Positions 16,121-25,339 are shown, counted from the first letter of the stretch. The stretch: 64,000 nucleotides of DNA from Saccharopolyspora_D taberi (GCF_039534165.1 NZ_BAAAUX010000012.1:62001-126000), one strand, 5' to 3'. Program-made: numbers and translations. The notes: generated by a model from the sequence alone, not told the origin.

Positions 16121-17242
16121 TCAGCGACCGGTGCGCCCGACCGCAAGCGGAACGCAGGCGAGCACGAACGCGGCGGCCACCGCGAAGGTCACCGCGTAGT
16201 CGGTCGCCGACACCACGACGCCGAACCCGACCGCGCCGATGCCGTTGCCCGCGTCGTAGGCGATGTTCCACGCGGTGCTGGCCGCGCCCGAGTCCGCGCG
16301 CTCGAACATCGCCACGAGCGTGACGTTCTGCACCGCACCGAAGCCGGCGCCGAGCGCGAACGCGCCGACCACCGCGAGCGCGGTGGCCCCCGCAGAGGCC
16401 GCAGCGACCGCCGCTGCGCCGAGGCCGCCGAGCACCACGGCCGGCACCAGGACCGGCCGCGATCCGAACCGGTCGCCGAGCTGGCCCGCGAGCCAGCGAC
16501 CGACCACGGTCGCCACGCCGAAGGCCAGCAGCCCGGCCGCGACCACCGACGCGTCGACCGCGAGCGGCAGGAACGAGACCAGCCCGCCCGCAGCGGTCGC
16601 GACCACGCACATCACCACCCACAGCGAGAGCAGCGTCACCGGGAAGGTCCGGTTCGACGGTGGCGCCTCCGGCCGCACCCGCTCGATCCAGAACACCGCC
16701 GCCGACAGCACCACCGGCACTGCGGTCGCGATCCAGAACAGCGGCGCGAAGCCCGCGTTCTGCGCCAGCCACACGCCGGCGGGCAGGAACACGACGTTGG
16801 GCAGCCCCACCGCCAGCCCGTACATCCCCGCGGCCCGGCCGCGCATCTCCGGCGGCACCAGCTCGGCGACCAGCGCGCTGCCCGCCACGGTCAGCATCCC
16901 GAAGCCGATCCCGCGCAGGCCGGAGACGACCAGCAGCGCCCACATGTCGCTCGATACGGCGAAAAGCGGCGTCGGCAGCCCGATCACCAGCGTGCCCAGG
17001 CCCAGCGCGGCCCGGTGCTCCACCCGGCGCAACAGCCACGGCATCGCGACCTGCGTGAGCACCGTGACCAGCATGAACACGGCGTTGGTCGCCCCGGCGG
17101 CGATCTCCCCGGCGCCACCGACCACCGCCCACAACGGCACCACCGGCAGCAGCAGGACGTACCCGGCGAACCCACCGAGGACGGCGGAGAGCATCAGGCG
17201 GAACGAACGCCGGTGCAGGGGACTGCGGGATTCTGCTCGCAT
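16121..17242 (-). CDS. MFS transporter
   Basis: 373 residues with about 12 hydrophobic segments. The family loop 2-3 motif is only partly kept, in LLRRVEHRAALGLG, and LRGIGFGMLTVAGSALVAELVPPEMRGRAAG matches the central antiporter-like region seen in drug and sugar efflux members (the segment spans about residues 105-136). Substrate unknown. It is shorter than the usual 400-450 residues, with a minimal loop between halves. Start ATG at 17242; the adjacent genes are in other units. Confidence 0.88.
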   Translation of the reverse strand: MRAESRSPLHRRSFRLMLSAVLGGFAGYVLLLPVVPLWAVVGGAGEIAAGATNAVFMLVTVLTQVAMPWLLRRVEHRAALGLGTLVIGLPTPLFAVSSDMWALLVVSGLRGIGFGMLTVAGSALVAELVPPEMRGRAAGMYGLAVGLPNVVFLPAGVWLAQNAGFAPLFWIATAVPVVLSAAVFWIERVRPEAPPSNRTFPVTLLSLWVVMCVVATAAGGLVSFLPLAVDASVVAAGLLAFGVATVVGRWLAGQLGDRFGSRPVLVPAVVLGGLGAAAVAAASAGATALAVVGAFALGAGFGAVQNVTLVAMFERADSGAASTAWNIAYDAGNGIGAVGFGVVVSATDYAVTFAVAAAFVLACVPLAVGRTGR

Positions 17243-17360
17243 GGGTCCTTCTTAGGCGCACGGATGAGCAAAGGTCCAACCCTTCCCAGCGGTTGGCCGA
17301 TTGTCCGGTGGCGCACGGTCGGTTTGGCTGTGATCACCAACCGATGTCGAGGAGTGCGTC

Positions 17361-18587
17361 ATGCGACGTTTTCGAGCACTGGCGTTGGCCGCCGTCGTGA
17401 CCGGGACCGCGTTCACCGCGCCGGCCGCCGCCACCGCCCCGCCGCCCGCGCCGTGCAGCGAGGAACCGCGGGAGAACCCGATCACCGAGTTCACCAGCTA
17501 CGACGAGCTGCAGGTCGAGCTGGCCAGGATCGAGCGGGTGAGCCGGAACCGGGTCGCCGTGGAGCAGGCGGGCGAGTCCAACCGGGGGCGCGGGATGCTG
17601 ACCGCGCGGGTCGGCACCGGTCCGAAGGTCGTGCTGATCACCGCGGAGATCCACGGCAACGAGAAGACCGGCCCGGACGCGGTCCTGGACCTGCTGGACT
17701 TCCTCGGCACCTCGGACTCGCCGCGGGCGGAGCAGATCCGCTCCGAGCTGACCGTGGTCGCCATGCCGAAGATCAACCCGGACGCGGGCGCGCTCGACCG
17801 CCGAGGCAACGACATGACCTGGGAGGAGGTCCAGGCCCGGCACCCGCAGCTGGCCACCGCTGCACCGCCGTGGAACTACTACACCGGCTCGATGCAGGGT
17901 GACGACTACTCGCAGCAGCCCGGCTTCGACGTCAACCGCGACTACAACCCCGACCTCGGCTACCAGCCGCAGCCCGCGGACTTCCCCGGCGCCAGCGACC
18001 GGCCGGGCTGGTTCATCAGCCCCGAGACGAGCACCGTCCGCGACGTGTACCGCTCGCTCCAGCGCGAGTTCGGCGGGGTGGACAGCTACATCGACCTGCA
18101 CCACCAGGGCGCCTGCTACAAGGTCCCGGGGACCGACCGGTTCGTGACGATGTCGTTGTCCGGCAAGTTCGTCGACGACCCGAACGCACCCGGATCGCCC
18201 TACGCCCGGTTCGCGGAGGGTTTCCGGCCGGAGTACTCGAAGCAGCTGAACGTGGCCGCCTACAACGCGTTGCAGGCCGCGGCCGGCCAGAACCCGGACT
18301 TCGGCAACATCACGCTCTACCCGCAGGACATCAACCTGCCGGGCACCGGGCTCGGCTCCTTCCAGCTCAACGGCAGCGGCGCGGTGCTGTTCGAGGTGCG
18401 CGGCCAGACCCAGACCCTCGGCGAGCAGCACCGCGAGATGCTGACCCGCGCGGTGGGGATCGGGCTCGACGGGATCCTGACGTCGGTCGCGAGCGGCCAG
18501 GTCCACGACCTCGACCCCGCCGCCTACGACCGCATCCCGCCCACCGACCGCGGCACGGTCAGGACCCTGGAGGACGTCGAGTTGTAG
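17361..18587 (+). CDS. Secreted M14 family zinc carboxypeptidase
   Basis: 408 residues. Signal peptide about residues 1-29 ending at APAAATA. The zinc ligands His and Glu lie in ITAEIHGNEKTG (about residue 97) and the third ligand in YIDLHHQGACY. The catalytic glutamate fits VLFEVRGQTQ near residue 340. Such enzymes remove C-terminal residues from peptides or cleave peptidoglycan stems outside the cell. RBS GAGGAG precedes the ATG. The last codons and stop have been copied in tandem into the downstream DNA (see repeat at 18575). Confidence 0.9.
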   Translation: MRRFRALALAAVVTGTAFTAPAAATAPPPAPCSEEPRENPITEFTSYDELQVELARIERVSRNRVAVEQAGESNRGRGMLTARVGTGPKVVLITAEIHGNEKTGPDAVLDLLDFLGTSDSPRAEQIRSELTVVAMPKINPDAGALDRRGNDMTWEEVQARHPQLATAAPPWNYYTGSMQGDDYSQQPGFDVNRDYNPDLGYQPQPADFPGASDRPGWFISPETSTVRDVYRSLQREFGGVDSYIDLHHQGACYKVPGTDRFVTMSLSGKFVDDPNAPGSPYARFAEGFRPEYSKQLNVAAYNALQAAAGQNPDFGNITLYPQDINLPGTGLGSFQLNGSGAVLFEVRGQTQTLGEQHREMLTRAVGIGLDGILTSVASGQVHDLDPAAYDRIPPTDRGTVRTLEDVEL

Positions 18588-18690
18588 GGCGCTGGGGCGT
18601 CGGGCGTCGGGTCGCGGGTAGGCGTCGAGTTGTAGGGCGCCGGGCGCCGGGCGCCGGGCGTCGGGTCGCGGGTAGGCGTCGAGTCGCGGG
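18575..18690. repeat. Tandem duplication carrying the 3' end of the M14 peptidase gene
   Basis: CGTCGAGTTGTAGGGCGC at 18575-18592 contains the last codons and TAG stop of the peptidase. It recurs exactly at 18623-18640 and in altered form from 18677. The spacers share GGGCGTCGGGTCGCGGGTAGG. Beyond it, up to 18827, is a further GC-rich degenerate repeat with CGCCGCAGAAGCCGCAC-like units. No gene is supported in 18588-18827. Confidence 0.8.
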
Positions 18691-18827
18691 AGCCGGGCGC
18701 CTTCGCGGGCGTCGCAGGAGCCGCACATCGTCGCCGGGCGCCCCAGGAACCGGACACCGTCACGGAGCGCCGCAGAAGCCGCACGTCTTCGCGGGGCGCC
18801 GCGCGGGAGCCGGGCGTCGGCGCGGTG

Positions 18828-19781
18828 CTACTCGGTCAGCTCGTCCAGCATGCGCTGGGCGTCGGCGAGTTCCTGCTGGAGCTGCTCGACGCGGACCCGC
18901 TGCTGTTCGCGGGCCGCTTCGAGCAGCGGCTCGACGGCGTCGGCGACGTCGGCGTGCAGGGACTTCGCCGCCTGGGCGACGGCCGAGGCGGGCACCGGGG
19001 TCGGCCGCAGCACCCGCTTCTTGCCGGTGCTGACCTCGACGCTCCACTGGCCTGCCTGGTCCGCGGTCAGCGTGACCGTCGCGCCCGCGGGCTGCTTCGG
19101 CTTGCGGCGCGCCGCCGCGGGCTTGGCCGCCGAGTCCTGGGACGTCGTCACCGCGGGTGCGGATTTCGCCTGCGCCGGAACGGATTTCCGCTCCGATGGG
19201 GCGGACTTCGACGCCGATGGGCCGGACTTCGGCCCCGATGGGCTGGAACTCTGCCCCGATGGGCTGGAACTCTGCCCCGCTGGGCCGGACTTCGACGCCG
19301 CAGAGCTGGACTTCTGCCCCGCCGGGCCTGAGCTCTGCCCCGCCGGGCCTGAGCTCTGCGCCGCCGGGCCGGACTTCGGCGCCGGAGACGCGGAGCTCTC
19401 GGCCGCAGAGCCGGAATTCCGCTCCGCAAGGCCGGATTTCGACCCCGCCGAGCCAGACCCCGCCGCCGACGCGGACCCCGCCGACGCGCCGGAACCAGCG
19501 GGCTTCGCCCGCTGCCCCTCGGACCGGTCCGACCGCTTGCGCGGCGGCTTCACCAGCGTCACCTCTCCAGCGGAGAAGGACAGCACGTCCTTCGACCCCG
19601 TCGGGCGGACCTGGATGAAGTCGCCCTCGGCGGGCTCGTCGAGGGCGACGACCCGGCCGGACCGCCCCTCCGTGACGCCGACGGCCGCGGCGGTGAACCA
19701 CACCATCGGCGCGCTGCCCGCCGCGAGCTCTTCCCGGAGGCCGCGGATCTCGTCGGACGACAGCGGACGGGCCTGAGACAT
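18828..19781 (-). CDS. Heptapeptide-repeat protein with C-terminal coiled coil, unknown function
   Basis: 317 residues from ATG at 19781. Three parts are visible. Residues about 1-85 are a folded-looking domain with WFTAAAVGVTEGRSGRVVAL, perhaps a small beta-barrel. Residues about 113-225 are a low-complexity array of seven-residue units of the form S-[SGA]-P-[AS]-x-x-[KSQ]. The last 90 residues begin TVTLTADQAGQWSVEV and end in a coiled coil of about 35 residues (REQQRVRVEQLQQEL). I associate this layout with the uncharacterised DUF6319 group, not with certainty. No signal peptide or membrane segment. The array is Lys/Ser/Pro-rich and probably disordered. Confidence 0.75.
   Translation of the reverse strand: MSQARPLSSDEIRGLREELAAGSAPMVWFTAAAVGVTEGRSGRVVALDEPAEGDFIQVRPTGSKDVLSFSAGEVTLVKPPRKRSDRSEGQRAKPAGSGASAGSASAAGSGSAGSKSGLAERNSGSAAESSASPAPKSGPAAQSSGPAGQSSGPAGQKSSSAASKSGPAGQSSSPSGQSSSPSGPKSGPSASKSAPSERKSVPAQAKSAPAVTTSQDSAAKPAAARRKPKQPAGATVTLTADQAGQWSVEVSTGKKRVLRPTPVPASAVAQAAKSLHADVADAVEPLLEAAREQQRVRVEQLQQELADAQRMLDELTE
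19155..19440 (-). repeat. In-frame 21-bp tandem repeat encoding about 14 heptapeptides
   Basis: Inside the preceding gene, units such as SGPAGQS, SSPSGQS and SGPSASK follow each other without gaps. Neighbouring units (SGPAGQS twice in a row, SSPSGQS/SSPSGPK) are nearly identical at DNA level, a sign of recent slippage or unequal exchange. Copy number is likely to vary between strains. Confidence 0.8.
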
Positions 19782-19945
19782 CGGCGCCCCTCGCTCAAGG
19801 GATGCCCGGCGCTGCCCGGGTTCTCCGATGCACACCGGAGATGTCCAGCGCACGCCGGAGAGGTTCGGCGCACGCCAGAGAGGTTGGCAAGCCGGGTCGG
19901 GTTCGACAGTGACGACCGCACTATATCGAACGCCCGTGCGAAGGC

Positions 19946-21454
19946 TCAACGGCGCCCCGCCGCCTGGATCTCGTAGTCCGCCGGATTCACCTTCCTGGTG
20001 CGCGCCCAGTACTTCCACGTGAGCCCGGGCCAGATGGTGCGGTTCACGCCGTTGGCGTCGAGGTACCAGCTCCGGCACCCGCCTGCGTTCCACACCGCGT
20101 CGGTCAGCTTGGACTGGATCTCGGCGTTGAACTCGTCCTGCACGGACTTGCGGACGTCGAGCTGCCTGATCTCGCCGCGGCAGATCTGCTTCAGCGCGCT
20201 GAGCGCGTAGTTGAGCTGGGACTCGATCATGAAGACCACGGAGTTGTGGCCGAGCCCGGTGTTGGGCCCCAGCAGGAAGAACAGGTTCGGGAAGCCGGAG
20301 ACCGTGATGCCCAGGTGCGCCTCCATCCCGTCCTTCCAGGCGTCCTGCAGCTTGCGCCCCTCGCGGCCGACGACGTCGAGGTGGTCGAAGGCGTCGGTGA
20401 CGTGGAACCCGGTGCCGTAGATGATGGCGTCGACCTCGTGCTCCTCGCCGTCCCCGGTGACCACGGAGTTCTTCCGGACCTCCTTGATCCCGCTGGTCCG
20501 CAGGTCCACGTTGGACCGGTTGAGCGCCGGGTAGTAGTCGCTGGAGAGCAGGATCCGCTTGCAGCCCATCGAGTAGTCCGGCGTGACGGCCTCGCGCACC
20601 GCCGGGTCCTTGACCACCCTTCGGATGTAGCGGCGGGACAGCCGCTCGGCGATCCAGCCGAACCGGGGGCTGAGCACCACCAGCGACCGCAACTCCAGCA
20701 CCCAGTACAGGGTGTTGCGCGCGAACCGCTGGACCAGCGGCACCCGGCGGAACAGCTTGCGCACGCCCTCCGGGATCGGCCGGTCCGGCTTGGGCTGGAT
20801 CCACGGCGGGGTGCGCTGGAACAGGTGCAGCCGGGAGACCTTCTTGGCGATCCGCGGCACGAACTGGATGGCGCTGGCGCCGGTGCCGACCACGGCGACC
20901 CGCTTGCCCTCCAGGTCGAAGTCGTGGTTCCACTGCGCGGAGTGGAAGACCTCGCCCTCGAAGCCCTCGATCCCGTCGAGCTCGGGGTAGCTGGGGATGT
21001 GCAGGGCGCCGACGCCGGAGACCAGCGCCCGGCCGACGTAGTCGGTCCCGCCCGCGGTGGAGACGCGCCAGGTCTGGGTGGCGTCGTCGTACTCCGCGCC
21101 GGTGAACTCGACGCCGTAGTGGATGTGCTCGCGGACGCCGTACTTGTCGGCGCAGCGCTGGAGGTAGTCGGAGATCTCCTGCTGCCGGGCGAACATCCGG
21201 GACCAGTCCGGGTTCTGCTCGAAGGAGAAGGAGTACATCAGGGACGGCACGTCGCACGCGCAGCCCGGATAGGTGTTGTCCCGCCAGGTCCCGCCGAGGT
21301 CCTCGGCCTTCTCCAGGACGATGAAGTCGTGGATCCCGGCTTCCTTGAGCTTGATCGCCATGCCGAGCCCGGAGAATCCGGTGCCGACGATGACGACGGA
21401 CGTGGTGTGCGTCTGCTTCTTCGAAGTGCGCCGGGACCGCGGCTGCTTCGCCAT
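19946..21454 (-). CDS. Flavin-containing monooxygenase, Baeyer-Villiger type
   Basis: 502 residues from ATG at 21454, preferred over GTG at 21478 because GAGGAG lies six bases before the ATG. FAD site GTGFSGLG near residue 24, then LEKAEDLGGTWRDNTYPGC. The type I BVMO fingerprint FxGxxxHxxxW is present as FEGEVFHSAQWNHD, with N instead of the usual P or D after W. The NADPH site is VVGTGASAIQ. It should insert oxygen into ketones or oxidise soft nucleophiles using NADPH and O2. The divergent TetR gene 76 bases away probably regulates it. Confidence 0.92.
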   Translation of the reverse strand: MAKQPRSRRTSKKQTHTTSVVIVGTGFSGLGMAIKLKEAGIHDFIVLEKAEDLGGTWRDNTYPGCACDVPSLMYSFSFEQNPDWSRMFARQQEISDYLQRCADKYGVREHIHYGVEFTGAEYDDATQTWRVSTAGGTDYVGRALVSGVGALHIPSYPELDGIEGFEGEVFHSAQWNHDFDLEGKRVAVVGTGASAIQFVPRIAKKVSRLHLFQRTPPWIQPKPDRPIPEGVRKLFRRVPLVQRFARNTLYWVLELRSLVVLSPRFGWIAERLSRRYIRRVVKDPAVREAVTPDYSMGCKRILLSSDYYPALNRSNVDLRTSGIKEVRKNSVVTGDGEEHEVDAIIYGTGFHVTDAFDHLDVVGREGRKLQDAWKDGMEAHLGITVSGFPNLFFLLGPNTGLGHNSVVFMIESQLNYALSALKQICRGEIRQLDVRKSVQDEFNAEIQSKLTDAVWNAGGCRSWYLDANGVNRTIWPGLTWKYWARTRKVNPADYEIQAAGRR

Positions 21455-21484
21455 TCGGGCCTCCTCGGATCGTGCCACCCACTG

Positions 21485-21528
21485 CCTACCGGCCAGTAGG
21501 CTACTACGAGTAGGTTACTTCCGGTAGG
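21485..21528. promoter_or_regulatory. Probable TetR operator between monooxygenase and regulator
   Basis: CCTAC (21485-21489) and GTAGG (21496-21500) form an inverted repeat around CGGCCA, and further GTAGG/GGTAGG half-sites follow at 21509-21528. All lie in the 76-bp divergent gap. The clustered 5-bp half-sites suggest more than one dimer can bind. Confidence 0.55.
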
Positions 21529-21530
21529 GT

Positions 21531-22157
21531 GTGTTCGTGGAGATCCAGCAGGCACCCGCCCAACCGTCCGGACGCAAGCGCCTCCCCCGCGCCGAACGCG
21601 AACGGCAGATCCTGGAGGTGGCCGAGCAGGTCTTCGCCGCCGGCGGTTACCAGGACACGTCGATGGACGAGATCGCACAGCGCGTCGGCCTGTCCAAACC
21701 GATGCTCTACGAGTACTTCGGCTCCAAGGAGGGGCTGCTGCTGGCCTGCCTGGAACGGGCCAAGCGCGAACTGCTGGACGCCACCACCCGCGCGGCGGCC
21801 AGGGCCGAGGGCCCCGAGCAGCTGCTGCACGACTGCCTCCAGGCGTTCTTCCGGTTCGGCGAGGAGCACGCGCAGGCGTGGGCGCTGCTGCGCAACGAGG
21901 CCGCGATCCCGAACTCGTCGGTGCACACCGAGCTCGAGTCGATCCGCGCGCAGCAGACCGAGGTGACCATGGGGCTGCTCCAGGTCAGCAGGCCCGACCT
22001 CGATCCGGTGCAGCTGGAGGCGTTCGCCGAGTCGATCATCGGCGCCGCCGAGCGGCTCGCGCTGTGGCGGGAGGGCCGTCCCGACATCACCGCCGAGGAC
22101 GCGACCCGGCACCTGTTCGCCCTGCTGCTGCCCAGCTTGCAGCCGCCGGCCGGTTAG
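21531..22157 (+). CDS. TetR family transcriptional regulator
   Basis: 208 residues, GTG start at 21531 (a second GTG lies two codons inside). The HTH occupies about residues 25-65: ILEVAEQVFAAGGYQDTSMD, then IAQRVGLSKPMLYEYFGSKE. The ligand-binding half is divergent as usual. Placed head-to-head with the monooxygenase with repeated half-sites in between, it most likely represses that gene and itself; the ligand may be the monooxygenase substrate. Confidence 0.92.
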   Translation: MFVEIQQAPAQPSGRKRLPRAERERQILEVAEQVFAAGGYQDTSMDEIAQRVGLSKPMLYEYFGSKEGLLLACLERAKRELLDATTRAAARAEGPEQLLHDCLQAFFRFGEEHAQAWALLRNEAAIPNSSVHTELESIRAQQTEVTMGLLQVSRPDLDPVQLEAFAESIIGAAERLALWREGRPDITAEDATRHLFALLLPSLQPPAG

Positions 22158-22309
22158 TCCCGGAACCGCAAGCCGAGATTGCCACCCGTTCGGGGGTTGT
22201 TCTCCGGTTCGCGATCAAGCGGGTTCCCGGGGTGTCCGATGGCGGACGTGTCGGCGGCCGGCATTCCGGACGCCGACGGCCGCCCACCGAACCCGGAGGA
22301 GAAACCACC

Positions 22310-23086
22310 TTGTCCCAATGGACCGCTCGCACCTTGCAGGCAGCCGTCGTGGCCGCGGGGGTGACCGCGGTCGGCGGCGGGTTCGTCCCCTCCGCCGAGG
22401 CTGCCCCCGCCGGTCCCGAGCGCGCAGGCATTCCGGACAACGTCGAGGTGAACCTGCCGGTCGACGGCTGTTCCAAGCACCGCGCCCCGGAACCGTGCCT
22501 CGACGGCGGTGCGCACGTGGCCGTCCCGACCCTGGTCAAGGAGGTCGGCGGGCACGTCGTGCGCACGAAGGACGGGCTGGCCCGATCAGCGCGCCACGGG
22601 CTGTCGCCGCAGACCGCCGTCGAGACGCTGGGCGTCGTCTACGGCGAGAGCATGCTGGTGCAGGAGACCGCCAAGGCCCGGCCCACCGTGGGCGTCGGGG
22701 TCCGGCCGGACAACGTCGCCGGGTTCAACAGGCTGCCCGGTCCCGGCGGGGTGCTCAACGCCGAGGTCGGCCCGCGCGGACCGAACCACGAGGGCGTCTC
22801 GGCGGTCGACACGGCCTTCACGCTCGACTTCGTCCGCGGTTACGCGCAGGATCGCCCGGTCAACCCGGCCCGCATGGTCGGCAAGGTCGTCCCGGTCGTG
22901 CGCGAGGCGCCGGTGGTCGACCGGCTGCTGCCGCAGCCGCGCACGTCCGGTCCCGTCCGCCGGACCCCGGCGCTGCCGTCGCTGGACAGCGCCGTGCACG
23001 ACACCGTCGGCGGTGCCACGCACAACGTCGCGACCGGCGTGCCGCAGGCACCGGTCGACGTCGTGGGCATGGTCAGCGGAAGCTGA
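22310..23086 (+). CDS. Secreted protein of unknown function (TTG start)
   Basis: 258 residues. No ATG or GTG in frame fits the signal peptide; TTG at 22310 has GGAGGA ten bases upstream and gives a standard Sec signal with cleavage after SAEAAPA (about residue 33). The mature part has one close cysteine pair (GCSKHRAPEPC), a region with VGVRPDNVAGFN, and ends with no anchor. I do not recognise the family. It may be a cell-surface protein of the chaplin/secreted hypothetical kind only in the loosest sense. A terminator hairpin follows directly. Confidence 0.75.
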   Translation: MSQWTARTLQAAVVAAGVTAVGGGFVPSAEAAPAGPERAGIPDNVEVNLPVDGCSKHRAPEPCLDGGAHVAVPTLVKEVGGHVVRTKDGLARSARHGLSPQTAVETLGVVYGESMLVQETAKARPTVGVGVRPDNVAGFNRLPGPGGVLNAEVGPRGPNHEGVSAVDTAFTLDFVRGYAQDRPVNPARMVGKVVPVVREAPVVDRLLPQPRTSGPVRRTPALPSLDSAVHDTVGGATHNVATGVPQAPVDVVGMVSGS

Positions 23087-23102
23087 TCGCAGGCAGGGAA
23101 AA

Positions 23103-23128
23103 GGGCGCCGGGGTCCCGGCGCCCTTTT
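23103..23128 (+). terminator. Terminator between convergent genes
   Basis: GGGCGCCGGGG and TCCCGGCGCCC form a tight GC stem followed at once by TTTTT. It begins 17 bases after the secreted-protein stop and lies 10 bases before the end of the convergent fadB-like gene. On the other strand the stem is preceded by A residues and followed by CTTTT, so it may work in both directions. Confidence 0.9.
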
Positions 23129-23137
23129 TCGCGCGCC

Positions 23138-25339
23138 TCACGCCGAGGCCGCGGCGACCACCTGCGCGTCCGGCTCACCCAGGTCGAACGGCTCGCCCTT
23201 GTCCGCCCGCTCGACCAGCGACGCCGGCGGCTCGAAGCGCTCGCCGTAGCGGGCCGCGAGCTCCTTGGCCCGCTTGACGAATCCGGCCAGCCCGCCCGCG
23301 TAGCCGTTCATGTACTGCACGACCCCGCCGGTCCAGGCCGGGAACCCGATGCCGAAGATGGAGCCGATGTTGGCGTCCGGCACCGAGGTCAGGACGCCCT
23401 CGTCCAGGCACCGCACGGTTTCCAGCGCCTCGATGAACAGCATCCGCTCCCGCAGGTCGACCAGGTCCACAGCGGACGGATCCGCGCCGGTGCCGAAGTG
23501 CTCCAGCAGCCCGGGCCACAGGCCGGCGCGCTTGCCGTCGACGTAGTCGTAGAACCCGGCGCCGCTGGAGCGGCCCTTGCGGTCGAACTCCTCGACCATC
23601 CGGTCCAGCACGCCGTCTGCCGGATGCGACGGGTAGGTCCCGCCCTGGGCCTCGATCGCGCGCCTGGTCTCGTCCCGGATCTTGCGCGGCAGCGTCAGGG
23701 TCAGCTCGTCGAACAGCTGGAGCACCGGGGCCGGGAACCCGGCCTGCGACGACGCCTGCTCGATCGACGCCGGGTGCACGCCCTCGGCGAGCATGGCCAC
23801 CCCCTCGTTGAGGAAGGTGCCGATGACCCGGCTGGTGAAGAAGCCGCGGCTGTCGTTGACCACGATCGGGGTCTTGTTGATCTGCCGCACCACGTCGAAG
23901 GCCCTGGCCAGCGCGCGGTCGCTGGTCCGCTCGCCGCGGATGATCTCCACCAGCGGCATCTTGTCCACCGGGGAGAAGAAGTGCAGGCCGATGAAGTCCT
24001 CCTGCCGCTTGACCCCCTCGGCCAGCGAGGTGATCGGAAGCGTCGAGGTGTTGGAGCAGAACAGGGCGTCCGGGTCGATGACGTCCTCGATCTCGGCGTA
24101 GACCTGGTGCTTGAGCTTGGTGTCCTCGAACACCGCCTCGATCACCAGGTCCGCGCCCGCGAGGTCGGCGGCCTGGTCGGTCGGGGTGATCCGGGCCAGC
24201 AGCTCGTCCCGCTCCGCCTCGGTCGAGCGGCCCTTGGCGATGGCCTTGTCCTGCACGGTCGCCGAGTACGCCTTGCCCTTCTCGGCCGCGGCCGGCGAGA
24301 CGTCCTTGATCACGACCTGCATCCCGGCCTTGGCGCAGACGTAGGCGATGCCCGCGCCCATCATGCCGCCGCCGAGCACCGCGACCTTGGTCGCCTTCCA
24401 CGGCTCGAAGCCGTCCGGGCGGGAGCCGCCGGAGTTGACGTGCTGGAGGTCGAAGAAGAAGGCCTTGCTCATGTTCTTGGAGGTCTGGCCGCAGACCAGC
24501 TCCAGGAAGTAGCGGCCCTCGATCTCGAAGGCGGTGTCGACGTCGACCTGCGAGCCCTCGACGGCCGCGCTGAGGATGTTGCGCGGTGCCGGGTACGGCG
24601 CGCCCTTGAGCTGCTTGCGCAGGTTGGCCGGGAAGGCGGGCAGGTTCGCCGCGAACTTCGGGTTCGACGGAGTGCCGCCGGGGATCTTGTGGCCCTTGGT
24701 GTCCCAGGGCTGGACGGCCTCCGGGTTGGCCCGGATCCACTCCTTGGCCGCGGCCAGCAGCTGGTCGGGCGAGTCGACGAGCTCGTCGATCAGGCCGAGC
24801 TCCTTGGCGCGGCCGGGGCGCAGCCGCTGCCCCTGGGTGAGCACGTGGACCAGGGCGTCGGCGATGCCGAGCAGCCGCACGGTGCGCACGACACCGCCGG
24901 CGCCGGGCAGCAGGCCGAGGGTGACCTCGGGGAAGCCGAACCGGGAACCGTCGTCGTCCACCGCGATCCGGTGGTGGCAGGCCAGCGCGATCTCCAGGCC
25001 GCCGCCGAGGGCGGTGCCGTTGAGCGCGGCGACGACCGGCACGCCCAGCGTCTCCAGCCTGCGCAGCTGGCGCTTGACGGTGGTGCTGGTCTCGGAGACC
25101 CGCTCGATGTCGCCCGGGCGGGCGCGGATCAGGTCGCGCAGGTCGCCGCCTGCGAAGAAGGTGCTCTTGGCGGAGGTGATGACGACGCCGGTGATGCTCT
25201 CCCGCTCGGCTTCCAGCCGGTCCACGGTCTCGGCCATCGAGCGGATGTAGCGCTCGTTCATGGTGTTGGCCTGCTGCTCGGGGTCGTCCAGGGTCAGCAC
25301 GACGATGCCGTCGTCGTCGCTCCAGCGGATGCTGCTCAT
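23138..25339 (-). CDS. fadB: Fatty-acid oxidation multifunctional protein (enoyl-CoA hydratase / 3-hydroxyacyl-CoA dehydrogenase)
   Basis: 733 residues from ATG at 25339. Residues 1-200 are a crotonase domain with the oxyanion-forming FAGGDLRDL and the catalytic-glutamate region GFPEVTLGLLPGAGG. From about 330 an NAD-binding domain starts with AVLGGGMMGAGIAYVCAKAG, and the dehydrogenase catalytic histidine is in GLHFFSPVDKMPLVEII. It carries out two consecutive beta-oxidation steps. Together with the thiolase gene 250 bp upstream on the same strand it makes the FadAB pair. Element B2 lies between the two, unusual for such a tight functional pair. Confidence 0.95.
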   Translation of the reverse strand: MSSIRWSDDDGIVVLTLDDPEQQANTMNERYIRSMAETVDRLEAERESITGVVITSAKSTFFAGGDLRDLIRARPGDIERVSETSTTVKRQLRRLETLGVPVVAALNGTALGGGLEIALACHHRIAVDDDGSRFGFPEVTLGLLPGAGGVVRTVRLLGIADALVHVLTQGQRLRPGRAKELGLIDELVDSPDQLLAAAKEWIRANPEAVQPWDTKGHKIPGGTPSNPKFAANLPAFPANLRKQLKGAPYPAPRNILSAAVEGSQVDVDTAFEIEGRYFLELVCGQTSKNMSKAFFFDLQHVNSGGSRPDGFEPWKATKVAVLGGGMMGAGIAYVCAKAGMQVVIKDVSPAAAEKGKAYSATVQDKAIAKGRSTEAERDELLARITPTDQAADLAGADLVIEAVFEDTKLKHQVYAEIEDVIDPDALFCSNTSTLPITSLAEGVKRQEDFIGLHFFSPVDKMPLVEIIRGERTSDRALARAFDVVRQINKTPIVVNDSRGFFTSRVIGTFLNEGVAMLAEGVHPASIEQASSQAGFPAPVLQLFDELTLTLPRKIRDETRRAIEAQGGTYPSHPADGVLDRMVEEFDRKGRSSGAGFYDYVDGKRAGLWPGLLEHFGTGADPSAVDLVDLRERMLFIEALETVRCLDEGVLTSVPDANIGSIFGIGFPAWTGGVVQYMNGYAGGLAGFVKRAKELAARYGERFEPPASLVERADKGEPFDLGEPDAQVVAAASA

